A DNA stretch of 64,000 bases, from NCBI GenBank assembly GCA_902797965.1, contig CADBUY010000004.1, positions 62,001 to 126,000 on the forward strand, given 5' to 3'. Origin of the DNA: an uncultured bacterium (GTDB lineage: Bacteria; Cyanobacteriota; Vampirovibrionia; Gastranaerophilales; Gastranaerophilaceae). The number at the start of each line of letters is the position of its first letter. Positions within the stretch are counted from its first letter, which is position 1. The notes below the pieces were generated by a model. The model was not told where the DNA came from. It saw nothing but the letters and a program-made list of their open reading frames with translations, and ran no database searches. Below are positions 44,691 through 54,350 of this stretch, piece after piece. The translations under genes were made by a program, and so were the position numbers.

Positions 44691-45554
44691 ATGTTTCATT
44701 CAAAATATGTGAAATTTGCTTGTTTAATAGTAGTTTTATCCGTTTTATTTTGTATTTGTATTTGGATGCTTAATAATCAAGACATCACAAGCGAACCTCA
44801 AAGTGTTCAATCTGAAAGAGAAAATTTAGCTCAGAAAGAGCCTATAAAAGAGGTATCTGTAAATCCTGTTCAAAAATATTATAAAGATAATCTTGAACAA
44901 GAAGTTAGTAAATTTATATCAAAAGCAAAAAGTTCTCAAAATAACGATTTAGAGTTTAGTAAATTGCAAATGAAATTTATAAAAGCAACAGATGTTTTAA
45001 ATGAAAAATATATAGAAAATATTGATATAAATGACAGTTATTATAAGAACAACTGGGTAAAGCTGCCTTGCGTAGAGGGAAGTTATTTTTATTCAGTTAA
45101 TTCTGAATATTTGCTTAATAATTACGGCAAATATTTGTCATCTGCATATAGAGAGTGGCTGAATTTTATCATTAAAAGAGAAACTGTAATGCAGGATGGC
45201 GGACTAATTGTTCCACCTGATACTTTAAGAGAATATATAATATCCCTTGAAAAATTTGTTGAACAATATCCTGATTTTGTTTTAATATCTGATGCTAAAG
45301 ATTATCTAAACAGTTACCTTATGACTTATTTAGAAGGGATAGATAATTCTCCTATTTTCGATAAATGGAATACCAGAAAGATGCTGCCTGAATTTAAGTC
45401 TTCTTACGAAAAGTTTTTGTCCGTAAACAAGGACTCAAAATATTATTCGATGGTCGAAGAATTGTACAATAAGTCAAAAGAGAATAACTTTGTCTGGGAT
45501 AGTGATTTCGACAGTTGGCTTTATGAGTATCATAAAAAATATTTTGCAGAGTAG
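44691..45554 (+). CDS. Membrane-anchored hypothetical protein
   Basis: This 287-residue protein has an N-terminal membrane helix (FACLIVVLSVLFCICIWML, about 9-27), then a soluble helical region probably in the periplasm. I recognise no family. The ATG at 44691 is preferred to 44685 because TGGGGAT lies at a proper distance. TATAAT at 44665-44670 is the probable -10 box. The C-terminal part is rich in Tyr, Trp and Lys. A Shine-Dalgarno-preceded flavoprotein gene follows after 15 bases, so they may be co-transcribed. Confidence 0.65.
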   Translation: MFHSKYVKFACLIVVLSVLFCICIWMLNNQDITSEPQSVQSERENLAQKEPIKEVSVNPVQKYYKDNLEQEVSKFISKAKSSQNNDLEFSKLQMKFIKATDVLNEKYIENIDINDSYYKNNWVKLPCVEGSYFYSVNSEYLLNNYGKYLSSAYREWLNFIIKRETVMQDGGLIVPPDTLREYIISLEKFVEQYPDFVLISDAKDYLNSYLMTYLEGIDNSPIFDKWNTRKMLPEFKSSYEKFLSVNKDSKYYSMVEELYNKSKENNFVWDSDFDSWLYEYHKKYFAE

Positions 45555-45569
45555 TTACGTTCTTAAGAA

Positions 45570-46226
45570 GTGGAGGGATTTATGAAAAAAGTTGTTATAT
45601 TAAACGGTTCTCCAAGAAAAAATTGGAATACATATAAAATGGCTGAAAGTTTTGAAAAAGGTATTATAGATGCAGGATATGAAGCAGAAATAATAAACCT
45701 ATATGATGTTGATTTTAAAGGATGTAGAAGCTGTTTTGCCTGCAAATTAAAAGATGGCAAGAACTTTGGAAGATGTGCTTATCCAGATGGTTTAACCCCA
45801 ATTCTTGATAAAATTTCTAGTAGTGATGGTGTTGTTTTTGCGACTCCTATATATTATGGGGATATAACCGGTGTGATGAAGAGTTGTGTTGAAAGACTTT
45901 TATTCCCATTCTTTGAATATAAAGAAGGTTTTCCATCTATTGCACCCAAAAAGCTAAGAACTGCAATTATATATACAATGAATGTTGATGAAAAAACATG
46001 CGAGGAATTATATTCTTCTACGCTTAAAAGATTTGAATGGTTTGTAGAACTGGTATTTACCAAGCCTGAAAAACTTTTTGCGTATGATACTTGTCAATTT
46101 AGTAATTATGATAAATATGTGTGCGAATGTTTTGACAAAAATCATAAATTAAATCAAAAAGAAGAACAACTTCCTATAGATTTACAAAAAGCTTACGAAG
46201 CTGGTAAAAATTTCTTTAATGTTTAA
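45570..46226 (+). CDS. Flavodoxin-family oxidoreductase with four-cysteine motif
   Basis: This 218-residue protein starts KKVVILNGSPRKNWNTYKMAESF, the FMN phosphate-binding loop. GCRSCFACKLKDGKNFGRC near 50-68 gives C-x2-C-x2-C-x10-C, longer in the last spacing than classic Isf. FATPIYYGDITGVMKSCVERL follows. It may pass electrons between a flavin and a 4Fe-4S site, but the extended spacing makes the cluster less sure. It is preceded by GTGGAGGG and followed by a patatin gene after 8 bases. Two other relatives are in this window (41644, 63189). Confidence 0.8.
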   Translation: MEGFMKKVVILNGSPRKNWNTYKMAESFEKGIIDAGYEAEIINLYDVDFKGCRSCFACKLKDGKNFGRCAYPDGLTPILDKISSSDGVVFATPIYYGDITGVMKSCVERLLFPFFEYKEGFPSIAPKKLRTAIIYTMNVDEKTCEELYSSTLKRFEWFVELVFTKPEKLFAYDTCQFSNYDKYVCECFDKNHKLNQKEEQLPIDLQKAYEAGKNFFNV

Positions 46227-46234
46227 TATAAAAA

Positions 46235-47131
46235 ATGATGGATAGTGAAAATAAATACAATAATATAAACAAAGTAGCTTTAGTTCTTGAGGGTGGAGCT
46301 TTGCGTGGACTTTATACCGCAGGCGTTCTGGATGTTTTCATGCAAAACAATATAAAAGTTGATGCAATAATAGGTGTTTCGGCAGGCGCATTATTTGGAA
46401 TAAATTATAAATCCAAACAAATCGGAAGAGCTCTAAGGTATAACTTAAAATATGCTCATGATAAAAGATATATGGGTATGTATTCACTTTTAACAACCGG
46501 TAATATTATGAACAAAAAATTCTGTTTTGATACACTTGTTAATAAATTAGATCCTCTGGATTTTGAAACTTATAATAATTCTGGTGTCGATTTTTATGCC
46601 GTTGTCACAAATGTCGGAAATGGTAATGCTGAATATATAAAAATCAGCAATGCAGCATCTGAGATGGAATATTTGAGAGCATCAGGCTCAATGCCTTTTG
46701 TTTCCCGTTTTGTAGAAATTGATGGTAATAAGTATCTAGATGGTGCTATCAGTGATCCTATTCCTCTTAAAAAAGCTCTTGAAATGGGTTATGGAAAGAT
46801 AATTGTTGTTCAGACAAGACCATCTGGGTATTTTAAATCAAAACCTTGGATGCCCTATGGGCTGGTTTATAAAAAATATCCGGAATTTGTAAAAACTGCT
46901 AAAGAGGTTTATATTAAGTATAATGAAACATTAGATTTGATCAGTAAATATGAAAGTGATGGAAGTATTATTGCTTTAAGACCAACAAAAAATATTAAAA
47001 TGAAACGAATTGAGAAAAATTTAAGCAAGTTACAGGCAATCTATGAAGTAGGAATAAAAGATTGTAATGATAATCTTGCAAAAATTAAGGAATATATTGC
47101 TAAAGATATCAATATAAACGTGATGCAATAA
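46235..47131 (+). CDS. Patatin-like phospholipase
   Basis: This 298-residue protein has all the patatin elements: the oxyanion-hole block LEGGALRGLYTAGVLDVF near residues 18-35, the nucleophile serine in GVSAGALFG near 45-52, and the catalytic Asp in DGAISDPIPLKK near 165. Patatins are lipid acyl hydrolases; bacterial versions of this length are cytoplasmic and often of unknown substrate. No signal peptide is seen. It closely follows the flavoprotein gene; a good ribosome site is not visible, so translation may depend on coupling. Confidence 0.88.
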   Translation: MMDSENKYNNINKVALVLEGGALRGLYTAGVLDVFMQNNIKVDAIIGVSAGALFGINYKSKQIGRALRYNLKYAHDKRYMGMYSLLTTGNIMNKKFCFDTLVNKLDPLDFETYNNSGVDFYAVVTNVGNGNAEYIKISNAASEMEYLRASGSMPFVSRFVEIDGNKYLDGAISDPIPLKKALEMGYGKIIVVQTRPSGYFKSKPWMPYGLVYKKYPEFVKTAKEVYIKYNETLDLISKYESDGSIIALRPTKNIKMKRIEKNLSKLQAIYEVGIKDCNDNLAKIKEYIAKDININVMQ

Positions 47132-47133
47132 TA

Positions 47134-49725
47134 TTATCTGATTTCTTTTAATTCCAGATTTGTTTTGTTATTATTTATGTCACCTTTTAGCATAATTCTA
47201 TAATAGATTGAGTTTTTGTCATCAGAATTTATTTTAGGAATTTTTGAAAGTTTCTGACGGTACAATTCTTTAGAATATTCCGGTCTGAATACTACTTTTA
47301 AAATGAAGCTGACCGGAATACCAAATACTCTTATTCCTTTTGATGCTTCTTTGCTGTAGTGCCAAAATAGGTGCAAATCAGCATATTGTTTTTCCATTTC
47401 ATAATTGCCTTCCAAAAACATAGCAGACTGTTCATGCCAAGTTGTAAGGTTTATATTGTTTATCTCGGAGTTATGAACATCAAAAGAACCTTTTATATCA
47501 TCTTTCATTAAATCTTTTTGCGATAAATCAAGATTTGTTATCTGAGAGAGTTTGTATTTGGTATCTTTTATCATAAACTCCTTATCACCGAGTTTAGGCA
47601 GAAATCCCTCTTTAACTTCAAACATACAATGAGTATCTAAAAATCTGAACATGTCTTTTGCATCAATATCTACTTTAGCTTGAGCAATACCTTCTATTTG
47701 GTCTTGGAGATTAAGCGTCATTTCTGCTACTTTGTTTGAATTAATATTTTGAGCTTCAAAACTCATTTTAGAAGTGTTTTTAGCAAAATCATATAACCCT
47801 TTTGCGTGTATCACTCCATCAGCAAATTCCATATCTTTCATAGAGAAATTAAATATATTATTTTTAAGACTTCCAATGAGTTTTACATTTTTAAGTATAA
47901 ATTTATCTCTTTTGATTTCATTTATAGCGATTTCCCATTTATTAATAGTCATTTCAGCATCTTTTACTTTTTTAGTTAAATCATTAGGATCAATTTTCGT
48001 TTTCGGTTTATCTGTTTGTGGAGTTGTTTCAAGTATTAATTTATCTAAAAACATCTTCATATTATAAATTATAGTTTCACCAAAAATATTGTTTTTGAGG
48101 CTTAGTTCTGCTGAATATTTTTCACCTTTAAAGAATCCATTTGAGGTAACGTTAAATACACCATTTTTTGATTCAATATGCGCTTTTTCAATATGGAAAG
48201 CCTTATGTCTTGCTTTTATAATGTCAAAATTACCAATAACCTGATTGTGTTTAAAATCGTATTTTAAATTACCACCAAATTCTCCGCCTTTTACTTTTTC
48301 TCCAAATGAACCTATAACAGAAGTCGGAGCGTATCCGTTTGTATTACAAGTGATATATTGAGGAATAAATTTATCAGGTTCTTTTTTATCTATATTTTTT
48401 ATAAAAAGACCATCCCCTGAAATAATAACTTTTTCTTTTTTAGAATCAAAATAAGAATATTTATATTGTTTCAGGTATAAGTCATTATCATCTTTAAATG
48501 TGTTTGCGTATATATTTCTATTGAAGTTCCTTAAACCTAAATAGAACGAGTTATAAATTAAATCACTATTTACAGGAATATCGATATTATAATATACGTC
48601 CGGTTTTCTTAACTTTATTTTATAAACCAAGCCGACATTTACTGAATTTAAAACTGTAAGGTTTGGAACATAGTCAAACTTTTTGGTAAGTGTTGTTTTC
48701 ATTGTTCCGACAACTTCTTTTTTCTGTGGATTTAACAAATCCGTAATATTAAGAGTGTGTATAACATTTTCTTTGCCTAATATGCCTTCTGCAATTGAGT
48801 CAACTGTTTGTCCTCTAAAGTTGAAAACAGCTTCTTTAAAATAAAGAGGAATATTAAACCATACAGCATTTGCACTAAGATTGCTGGCAATACATTTACC
48901 ATTAATGCCATCTTTATTAATCTGCAAATTTGCATTAACCGTACCATTAAAGTTTCTAAAGTTTTCAATAAATTTTTTTGAAGGGTCTTTTGATTTTTGT
49001 AAATGCAATAATATCGGCATAATCTCCGAAACAGGAAGCTTCTCACCCTTAATTACAAAATTAGGAGTATTGTTTTGGTTAATTATATCGCCGTCCACAA
49101 AAAGCTGGGAATTCCCAAGTTTTACTTCAAATTGGTTTGCTTTAAGGTTGTTGTCTGCAACTTGTAATGCTCCTGTATAACCTAATTTTAAAATTTCTTT
49201 TAAAACACGAGCTTTTATATCTGCATTTAGTTGTACAATGTTTTTGTCGGCTTTAATATTTCTTGCATATACACTTATATCATCTGATTTGTAGGTTAGA
49301 TTTTGTATGTGAATTTCAGGCAAATTTTTTAGTTCTAACTTACCCTTTTTCTTTTTAGGCTTATCTTTTTTGAATTTTTTTAATCCGTTTCCATCAATAT
49401 ATATATTATCTGCATTGATTAATGTAAGATGATTTTCTAATAACTTATGGTTAAGAGAAACTTTGTTGATATCAATAATGACAATATTATTACTTTTTGC
49501 ATTAATGTTATCTGCTTTTAAGTCAGCAATAAGCGTTGGGGATATTTTTAAATTTACCCCCTTGATAGAAGTTTCAACTCCTGTTTTATTATGAACCAAT
49601 GATTGCAATTTGCTTATTGTTGAATTGCTGTTTATTATTTGTGGCAACAAGAATACAACTGCTAAATACAATGCTAATAATGACGATAACAAAACTAAAA
49701 ACGTTACGGTAAAAATCTTTCTCAT
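47134..49725 (-). CDS. AsmA/DUF3971-like envelope protein
   Basis: This 863-residue protein has one N-terminal membrane helix (FLVLLSSLLALYLAVVFLLPQI, about 8-29) followed by a very long beta-rich region with repeating short strands, for example LKADNINAKSNNIVIIDINKV, as in the AsmA, TamB and YhdP group. These proteins are thought to bridge the periplasm as hydrophobic grooves for lipid transport to the outer membrane. The C-terminal part (FLPKLGDKEFMIKDTKYKLSQI...) is like the AsmA C-terminal domain. It fits a two-membrane cell. It stands alone, with 50 bases to dGTPase upstream. Confidence 0.75.
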   Translation of the reverse strand: MRKIFTVTFLVLLSSLLALYLAVVFLLPQIINSNSTISKLQSLVHNKTGVETSIKGVNLKISPTLIADLKADNINAKSNNIVIIDINKVSLNHKLLENHLTLINADNIYIDGNGLKKFKKDKPKKKKGKLELKNLPEIHIQNLTYKSDDISVYARNIKADKNIVQLNADIKARVLKEILKLGYTGALQVADNNLKANQFEVKLGNSQLFVDGDIINQNNTPNFVIKGEKLPVSEIMPILLHLQKSKDPSKKFIENFRNFNGTVNANLQINKDGINGKCIASNLSANAVWFNIPLYFKEAVFNFRGQTVDSIAEGILGKENVIHTLNITDLLNPQKKEVVGTMKTTLTKKFDYVPNLTVLNSVNVGLVYKIKLRKPDVYYNIDIPVNSDLIYNSFYLGLRNFNRNIYANTFKDDNDLYLKQYKYSYFDSKKEKVIISGDGLFIKNIDKKEPDKFIPQYITCNTNGYAPTSVIGSFGEKVKGGEFGGNLKYDFKHNQVIGNFDIIKARHKAFHIEKAHIESKNGVFNVTSNGFFKGEKYSAELSLKNNIFGETIIYNMKMFLDKLILETTPQTDKPKTKIDPNDLTKKVKDAEMTINKWEIAINEIKRDKFILKNVKLIGSLKNNIFNFSMKDMEFADGVIHAKGLYDFAKNTSKMSFEAQNINSNKVAEMTLNLQDQIEGIAQAKVDIDAKDMFRFLDTHCMFEVKEGFLPKLGDKEFMIKDTKYKLSQITNLDLSQKDLMKDDIKGSFDVHNSEINNINLTTWHEQSAMFLEGNYEMEKQYADLHLFWHYSKEASKGIRVFGIPVSFILKVVFRPEYSKELYRQKLSKIPKINSDDKNSIYYRIMLKGDINNNKTNLELKEIR

Positions 49726-49775
49726 AAAAATATTTTATTATAACATTTTGTTATGTACAATAATTTACATAAAAG

Positions 49776-51002
49776 TTAAAATGTTATAACTTCTGTAAAC
49801 GTATCTATTGCAAAAGTGTCACTCATACCGGACAGAAAATCAAGAACACAGTTTTTGTAATTCTGCTCATCTTCCAGATGATAAATTAGTTTATTTTTAC
49901 ATCTTCTGTTTTCTTTTTCCGCTAAATTAAAATCGGAGTATTTAATAAGCCAGCCTTCAAATGTTGTAATTAATTTTGGATAGAGAATTCTGTCCTTATT
50001 TATTTTTTCTTTAATGCTTGGATAATAATCAGTTAATTGCTCAAAAAGAGTTTCAATTATAAGTGTTGCAAATTTTTTAAATCTCTCAATTCTCGGGTGA
50101 TTGCAAATGTTTTTATAATTGAACTGTTTAACAAGTTTTAGAACTTGAAAACAGTCTTCTGAAAAGCAAAGTCCGTTTTCGACTGAGGAATTAGAACACA
50201 AGTTTAGTATCAGAGAATGCGTAAACGAAGAAGTATTGAGTTCGTTAATTTTTAAATCAGGATATATCGTGTGTACAAGCTCTAATAATTCATCCTTTTG
50301 TTTTTGCCCTAATATTCCATAAGATACACCGTCTTCAATATCTCGCCCAATGTAGCCAATCTTATCCGATATTTTTACAACGCAGCCTTCATAAGAAAAT
50401 GCACCTGCTTTTCCTCCTTTTTTTATTGAGTATAAATCAATAGCTTCATCTCGTGGTTTTAAATTTTTATCATCGACTTCTCCGCAGTGACAGACAATTC
50501 CGTCACGAACAGCGTATGTTAAGTTTAAATTCTGCTGAAATCCATTATAATCCGTAAGTGTTTCTATATCGTCAATAAATCTTAAACTGTTATTCTCATG
50601 CCAGAAATCATGCAAATTATTATTAATAGCAATGTTTTGTAGTACTGTTTCACCATGATGCCCAAATGGAGCATGTCCGATATCATGCCCGAGAGCTATT
50701 GCTCTGGCAAGTTTTTCATTAAGGTTAAGGTATTTTGCAATTGTTTCAGCAACAGATGCAACAAGTTGAACGTGTTCCATACGAGTACAAACGTGGTCGT
50801 TTTGAGGCGCAAAGAATACCTGTGTCTTATGTTTTAGCCTGCGATATCCTTTTGAGTGCATAATTCTCATCTCATCCCGTTCAAATGGTGTTCTCAGGTC
50901 ATACTCTTTTGTGTATAATTCATTTTCACGACTTATTGCTTTTTCCCACTTGGGGTTATTTTCATCCATTCTGACTTTTGAAAAATCTGCTAATTTATTC
51001 AT
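49776..51002 (-). CDS. dgt: Deoxyguanosinetriphosphate triphosphohydrolase-like (HD)
   Basis: This 408-residue HD-domain protein has the start KVRMDENNPKWEKAISRE...RTPFERDEMRIMHSKGYRRLKHKTQVF typical of dGTPases, then H in TRMEHVQLV and the HD motif in ALGHDIGHAPFGHHGE near 100-115, and a later D in VVKISDKIGYIGRDIEDG. It hydrolyses dNTPs to nucleosides and triphosphate, limiting nucleotide pools. The length is that of the type 2 family common outside Enterobacteria. The metal-binding residues all look intact. Confidence 0.88.
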   Translation of the reverse strand: MNKLADFSKVRMDENNPKWEKAISRENELYTKEYDLRTPFERDEMRIMHSKGYRRLKHKTQVFFAPQNDHVCTRMEHVQLVASVAETIAKYLNLNEKLARAIALGHDIGHAPFGHHGETVLQNIAINNNLHDFWHENNSLRFIDDIETLTDYNGFQQNLNLTYAVRDGIVCHCGEVDDKNLKPRDEAIDLYSIKKGGKAGAFSYEGCVVKISDKIGYIGRDIEDGVSYGILGQKQKDELLELVHTIYPDLKINELNTSSFTHSLILNLCSNSSVENGLCFSEDCFQVLKLVKQFNYKNICNHPRIERFKKFATLIIETLFEQLTDYYPSIKEKINKDRILYPKLITTFEGWLIKYSDFNLAEKENRRCKNKLIYHLEDEQNYKNCVLDFLSGMSDTFAIDTFTEVITF

Positions 51003-51065
51003 ACTATAGTTATTCCTTAACTACTACTCTTAATAATATTGATAATTGTATCATGAATTAGATAT

Positions 51066-51542
51066 TTAACTCTCATTAACCTTTTTTCCGGATATGTGTT
51101 CTGGTGTTAATTCTAAGCAGAGAACATATTTTGCAAATTTATTAATTTCTTCTTCAATATAATCTTGTCCGAAATTGAATTGAGCGCTTAATTCTCTGCA
51201 AATATCAATTGTTTTATTCCTGTCCTCAACCTGTTTAATCTTTCCAAAAACTATAACGCTTCTATAGTCCAGTCCCTTTTTACCTTCAGTCTGTATTCCT
51301 TTATCATATACGCAGAAAGAAACTTTATTGTGTTTTTTTATTGAATCAATTTTATGTCCTTCTCTTGCACCATGAAAATATATTTTATTTTCTATTTCCG
51401 AGTACCAATAATTGATAGGAAGTCCGTAGGGGTAATCGTTATCACCTAATACAGATAATACACCTCTTACTTCTTGTTTTAATATAGAAATACATTCTTC
51501 GTTAGTAAGTTCTTGTTTAATTCGTCTTAATGGCCTGAACAT
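51066..51542 (-). CDS. Pyridoxamine 5'-phosphate oxidase-family protein
   Basis: This 158-residue protein is a split-barrel flavoprotein of the PNPOx-like type. MFRPLRRIKQELTNEECISILKQ leads to GVLSVLGDNDYPYGLPINYWY near 25-45 and KIYFHGAREGHKIDSIKKHNKVSF near 50-74, which carry the FMN-binding signatures. Members are often nitroreductase-like or bind F420, FMN or heme. The ATG at 51542 is chosen over 51572 because GAGAGGT lies seven bases upstream. It faces away from the ABC transporter gene. Confidence 0.82.
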   Translation of the reverse strand: MFRPLRRIKQELTNEECISILKQEVRGVLSVLGDNDYPYGLPINYWYSEIENKIYFHGAREGHKIDSIKKHNKVSFCVYDKGIQTEGKKGLDYRSVIVFGKIKQVEDRNKTIDICRELSAQFNFGQDYIEEEINKFAKYVLCLELTPEHISGKKVNES

Positions 51543-51661
51543 AATATTACCTCTCAAGTATGATTTTAACATAACTTTTATTTTAAAGTTACTTTTTTAA
51601 ATTGTATGTTTGTGTTATCATAGTCATAATTGCAGAGAATTTAATTAGGGAGAGGAAGTGT

Positions 51662-53491
51662 ATGAAATTATCAGCAACAACGGCTCAGAATTCATTCCGC
51701 TACGGATGGTTAATGTCTAGAATTTGGCCGTATATAAGACCATATTGGTTCAGAATACTTTTAGGTTTTTTAATAGCAATTCCGCTTGGGTTGCTTGATG
51801 GTGTAACAGCTTTTGCTTTAAAGCCGTATATGGATTATGTAATAGGCGGAAAATCATTAGAATTTACTGTTTTGTCGCATCAGGTGTCAATAAGCAGTTT
51901 GCAAATGGCATTTATTTTACCGGTTGGTGTAATTCTTTTTGCGGCAGTTCAAGGTGTTTTAAGATACTTAAACGGATATATTTCGACTTGGACAAGCCAG
52001 AGAATAACTAATGATATAAAGTTTAAATTATATGACAGATTAATACACATGCATCCTCAATTCTTTGATGAAAATTCATCGGGGATTATTATTTCGAGAT
52101 ATATGAATGATCCAGCGACTGCTTCAAATGGTATTGTCGATCAGGTTAAGACAATAACAACAAGTATTTTTGGTGCATTGGGTTTAGTAACAGTAATGCT
52201 ATATAGCTCTTGGAGACTGGCAATCATAGGTGTTGTAGTATTGTGTGCGGCGTTCGTTCCTATTGCCTTAATAAGAAAACGTATTAAATCTGCTTCAAAT
52301 AAAAACATGGTTATCGGCGGTAATATTACGACTAATATTAATGAAACTTATGCTGGCAATAAAGTAATGGCGGCTTATGGTTTGCAATCAAGACAAAATA
52401 AATACTTTAAAGAACAAACTTGGGAATCATTTAATGTAAATATGTCATTATATAAACGTGCGGGTTGGATGTCGCCAATTATGTATATAATAGCTTCATT
52501 CGGTATTGCAACTGTTCTTGGAGCAGGTACTTATCTTATTAATTCAGGGCAGATGACAGCAGGTAGTTTTGCTTCTTTTGTAACCTCATTGTTGTTACTT
52601 TATAAACCTGTAAAAACATTGGGTAATACTTTAACAAGTATACAAAATTTATTTGTTGCTTTAGGACGTGTATTTGAATTATTTGATATAGAACCTGAAA
52701 TTAAGGATGCTCCAAATGCAAAGACTCTAAACGGTTTAAATAATTCAATAACATTTGAAAATGTAAACTTTGAATATATTCCTGAACATCCGGTTTTGAA
52801 AAACTTATCTCTTTCTGTTTCAAAGAATGAAACATTGGCAATTGTAGGAAATTCTGGAGGCGGAAAGTCTACTCTTGTAAATCTGTTACCAAGATTTTAT
52901 GATATAAAATCAGGCTCAATCAAGTTTGATGGTGTAGATATCAGAGAATACACCATTGATTCTTTAAGACACAATATATCAATGGTATTTCAGGATAATT
53001 TCTTATACTCAGGTACAATAAGAGATAATATAATGATGGGAAATCCTGAAGCTACAGAAGAAGAATTAAGAAGTGCAATAGAGTCCGCTCATTTGCAGGA
53101 AATGATTGCAGATTTAACTGATGGCTTAGATACAGTTATAGGTGAAAGAGGAGTTACTCTTTCAGGCGGACAAAGACAGCGTGTAGCAATAGCCAGAGCA
53201 ATGCTTAGAAATGCTCCGATTGTAATATTGGATGAAGCAACATCTGCTCTTGATAATGAATCTGAGGCAATAGTTCAAAAGGCTATGGATAATTTGATGG
53301 TAAACAGAACTGTGTTTATTATTGCTCACAGACTTTCAACTATTAAAAATGCTGATAGAATTGCAGTTATCAATGAGGGAGAACTTGTTGAACTCGGCAC
53401 TCATGAAGATTTATTAAATATTCCTCATGGACAGTATAAAACATTATACGAGATGCAATTCAAACATCAGGAAGAAACAGAATTGGTATAA
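51662..53491 (+). CDS. MsbA-like ABC exporter (fused membrane and ATPase domains)
   Basis: This 609-residue half-transporter has six membrane helices in residues 30-330 and an ATPase domain after about 360. Walker A is GNSGGGKST near 400, the signature is LSGGQRQ near 500, and Walker B is IVILDEATSALD near 526. The Q-loop and H-loop (IIAHRLST) are present. It acts as a homodimer, probably flipping lipid A precursors or other lipids in the inner membrane. The ATG at 51662 follows GGGAGAGG; an upstream ATG frame at 51602 is less likely. A terminator follows at once. Confidence 0.9.
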   Translation: MKLSATTAQNSFRYGWLMSRIWPYIRPYWFRILLGFLIAIPLGLLDGVTAFALKPYMDYVIGGKSLEFTVLSHQVSISSLQMAFILPVGVILFAAVQGVLRYLNGYISTWTSQRITNDIKFKLYDRLIHMHPQFFDENSSGIIISRYMNDPATASNGIVDQVKTITTSIFGALGLVTVMLYSSWRLAIIGVVVLCAAFVPIALIRKRIKSASNKNMVIGGNITTNINETYAGNKVMAAYGLQSRQNKYFKEQTWESFNVNMSLYKRAGWMSPIMYIIASFGIATVLGAGTYLINSGQMTAGSFASFVTSLLLLYKPVKTLGNTLTSIQNLFVALGRVFELFDIEPEIKDAPNAKTLNGLNNSITFENVNFEYIPEHPVLKNLSLSVSKNETLAIVGNSGGGKSTLVNLLPRFYDIKSGSIKFDGVDIREYTIDSLRHNISMVFQDNFLYSGTIRDNIMMGNPEATEEELRSAIESAHLQEMIADLTDGLDTVIGERGVTLSGGQRQRVAIARAMLRNAPIVILDEATSALDNESEAIVQKAMDNLMVNRTVFIIAHRLSTIKNADRIAVINEGELVELGTHEDLLNIPHGQYKTLYEMQFKHQEETELV

Positions 53492-53496
53492 TAAAG

Positions 53497-53527
53497 AAAA
53501 TAGAGTCTATGAAGGCTCTATTTTTTT
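53497..53527 (+). terminator. Terminator after the ABC exporter
   Basis: AAAATAGAG pairs with CTCTATTTT around a nine-base loop and a T tract follows. It also covers the stop of the convergent PFL-activase-like gene, so it may serve both directions. Confidence 0.85.
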
Positions 53528-54270
53528 GCGTTTCTATATGAGTTGATTATAATATTTCTGGCTTTAATCGCATCATCTTTTGATAAAGGTGGTGTGTCTT
53601 TAAGAGGGTAATCAATTCCCAGACTTTCATATTTTGGAATTGCCATATTGTGATAAGGAAGAACGTCAAGAGCTTTAATATTTGATAATGTACCCATAAA
53701 CTTACCCAGTTTGATAAAATATTCTTCTTTATCATTTACCCCCGGAACGACAACGTGTCTAATCCAAATTGGAATTTTATTGTCTGATAAATATTTTGCA
53801 AATTCTAATATGTTTTTGTTAGAGTGTCCTGTTAATTTTTTATGCTCTTCTTCATCAATATGTTTTATATCAAGAAGAACAAGACTCGTATACTTGATAA
53901 GTTCATCAAATTTTTCTGTGTAATCAGGAGTAAACAATACGCCTGATGTATCAAGTGCTGTATGAATGTTTTTTGAATTGGCCTGCTTAAACAACTCTGA
54001 TACAAATTCAATTTGCATTAGAGGTTCTCCGCCGGTAACGGTAATCCCACCTTTACAAAACTCTTTAACACTATCGTATTGTGTAAGTATATCTGTTACG
54101 GATAGCTTTTTACAGGCATTTAATTCATCATTTATCCCCCAAGTATCAGGGTTGTGACAATATAAACATCTCATAGGACAACCTTGCGTAAATACTACAA
54201 AACGTATCCCCGGACCATCTACTGTTCCGCATGTTTCTATTGAATGAATTTTCCCAAATGTGTTTTCCAT
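53518..54270 (-). CDS. pflA: Pyruvate formate-lyase activating enzyme-like radical SAM
   Basis: This 250-residue protein is closely like PflA. FTQGCPMRCLYCHNPDTW near 27-44 holds C-x3-C-x2-C for the 4Fe-4S cluster; GGITVTGGEPLMQ near 74-86 the GGEP; and the length and C-terminal LDVLPYHN are typical. It makes the glycyl radical on pyruvate formate-lyase, using S-adenosylmethionine and reduced flavodoxin. No pflB gene is within the window, so the partner is elsewhere or is a different glycyl-radical enzyme. It indicates anaerobic life. Confidence 0.85.
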   Translation of the reverse strand: MENTFGKIHSIETCGTVDGPGIRFVVFTQGCPMRCLYCHNPDTWGINDELNACKKLSVTDILTQYDSVKEFCKGGITVTGGEPLMQIEFVSELFKQANSKNIHTALDTSGVLFTPDYTEKFDELIKYTSLVLLDIKHIDEEEHKKLTGHSNKNILEFAKYLSDNKIPIWIRHVVVPGVNDKEEYFIKLGKFMGTLSNIKALDVLPYHNMAIPKYESLGIDYPLKDTPPLSKDDAIKARNIIINSYRNAKK

Positions 54271-54350
54271 AAATTAATTTTAATATAAAGGAACTTTTTT
54301 TGAAAAAAATCGTCATATTAAATGAAGAATAGATGGGAGGGAATTTTTTA

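Noticed and set aside
53497..53527. Attenuator before the PFL-activase gene
   Set aside because: The hairpin lies at the 3' end of that gene, not its 5' side, so it is a shared terminator.
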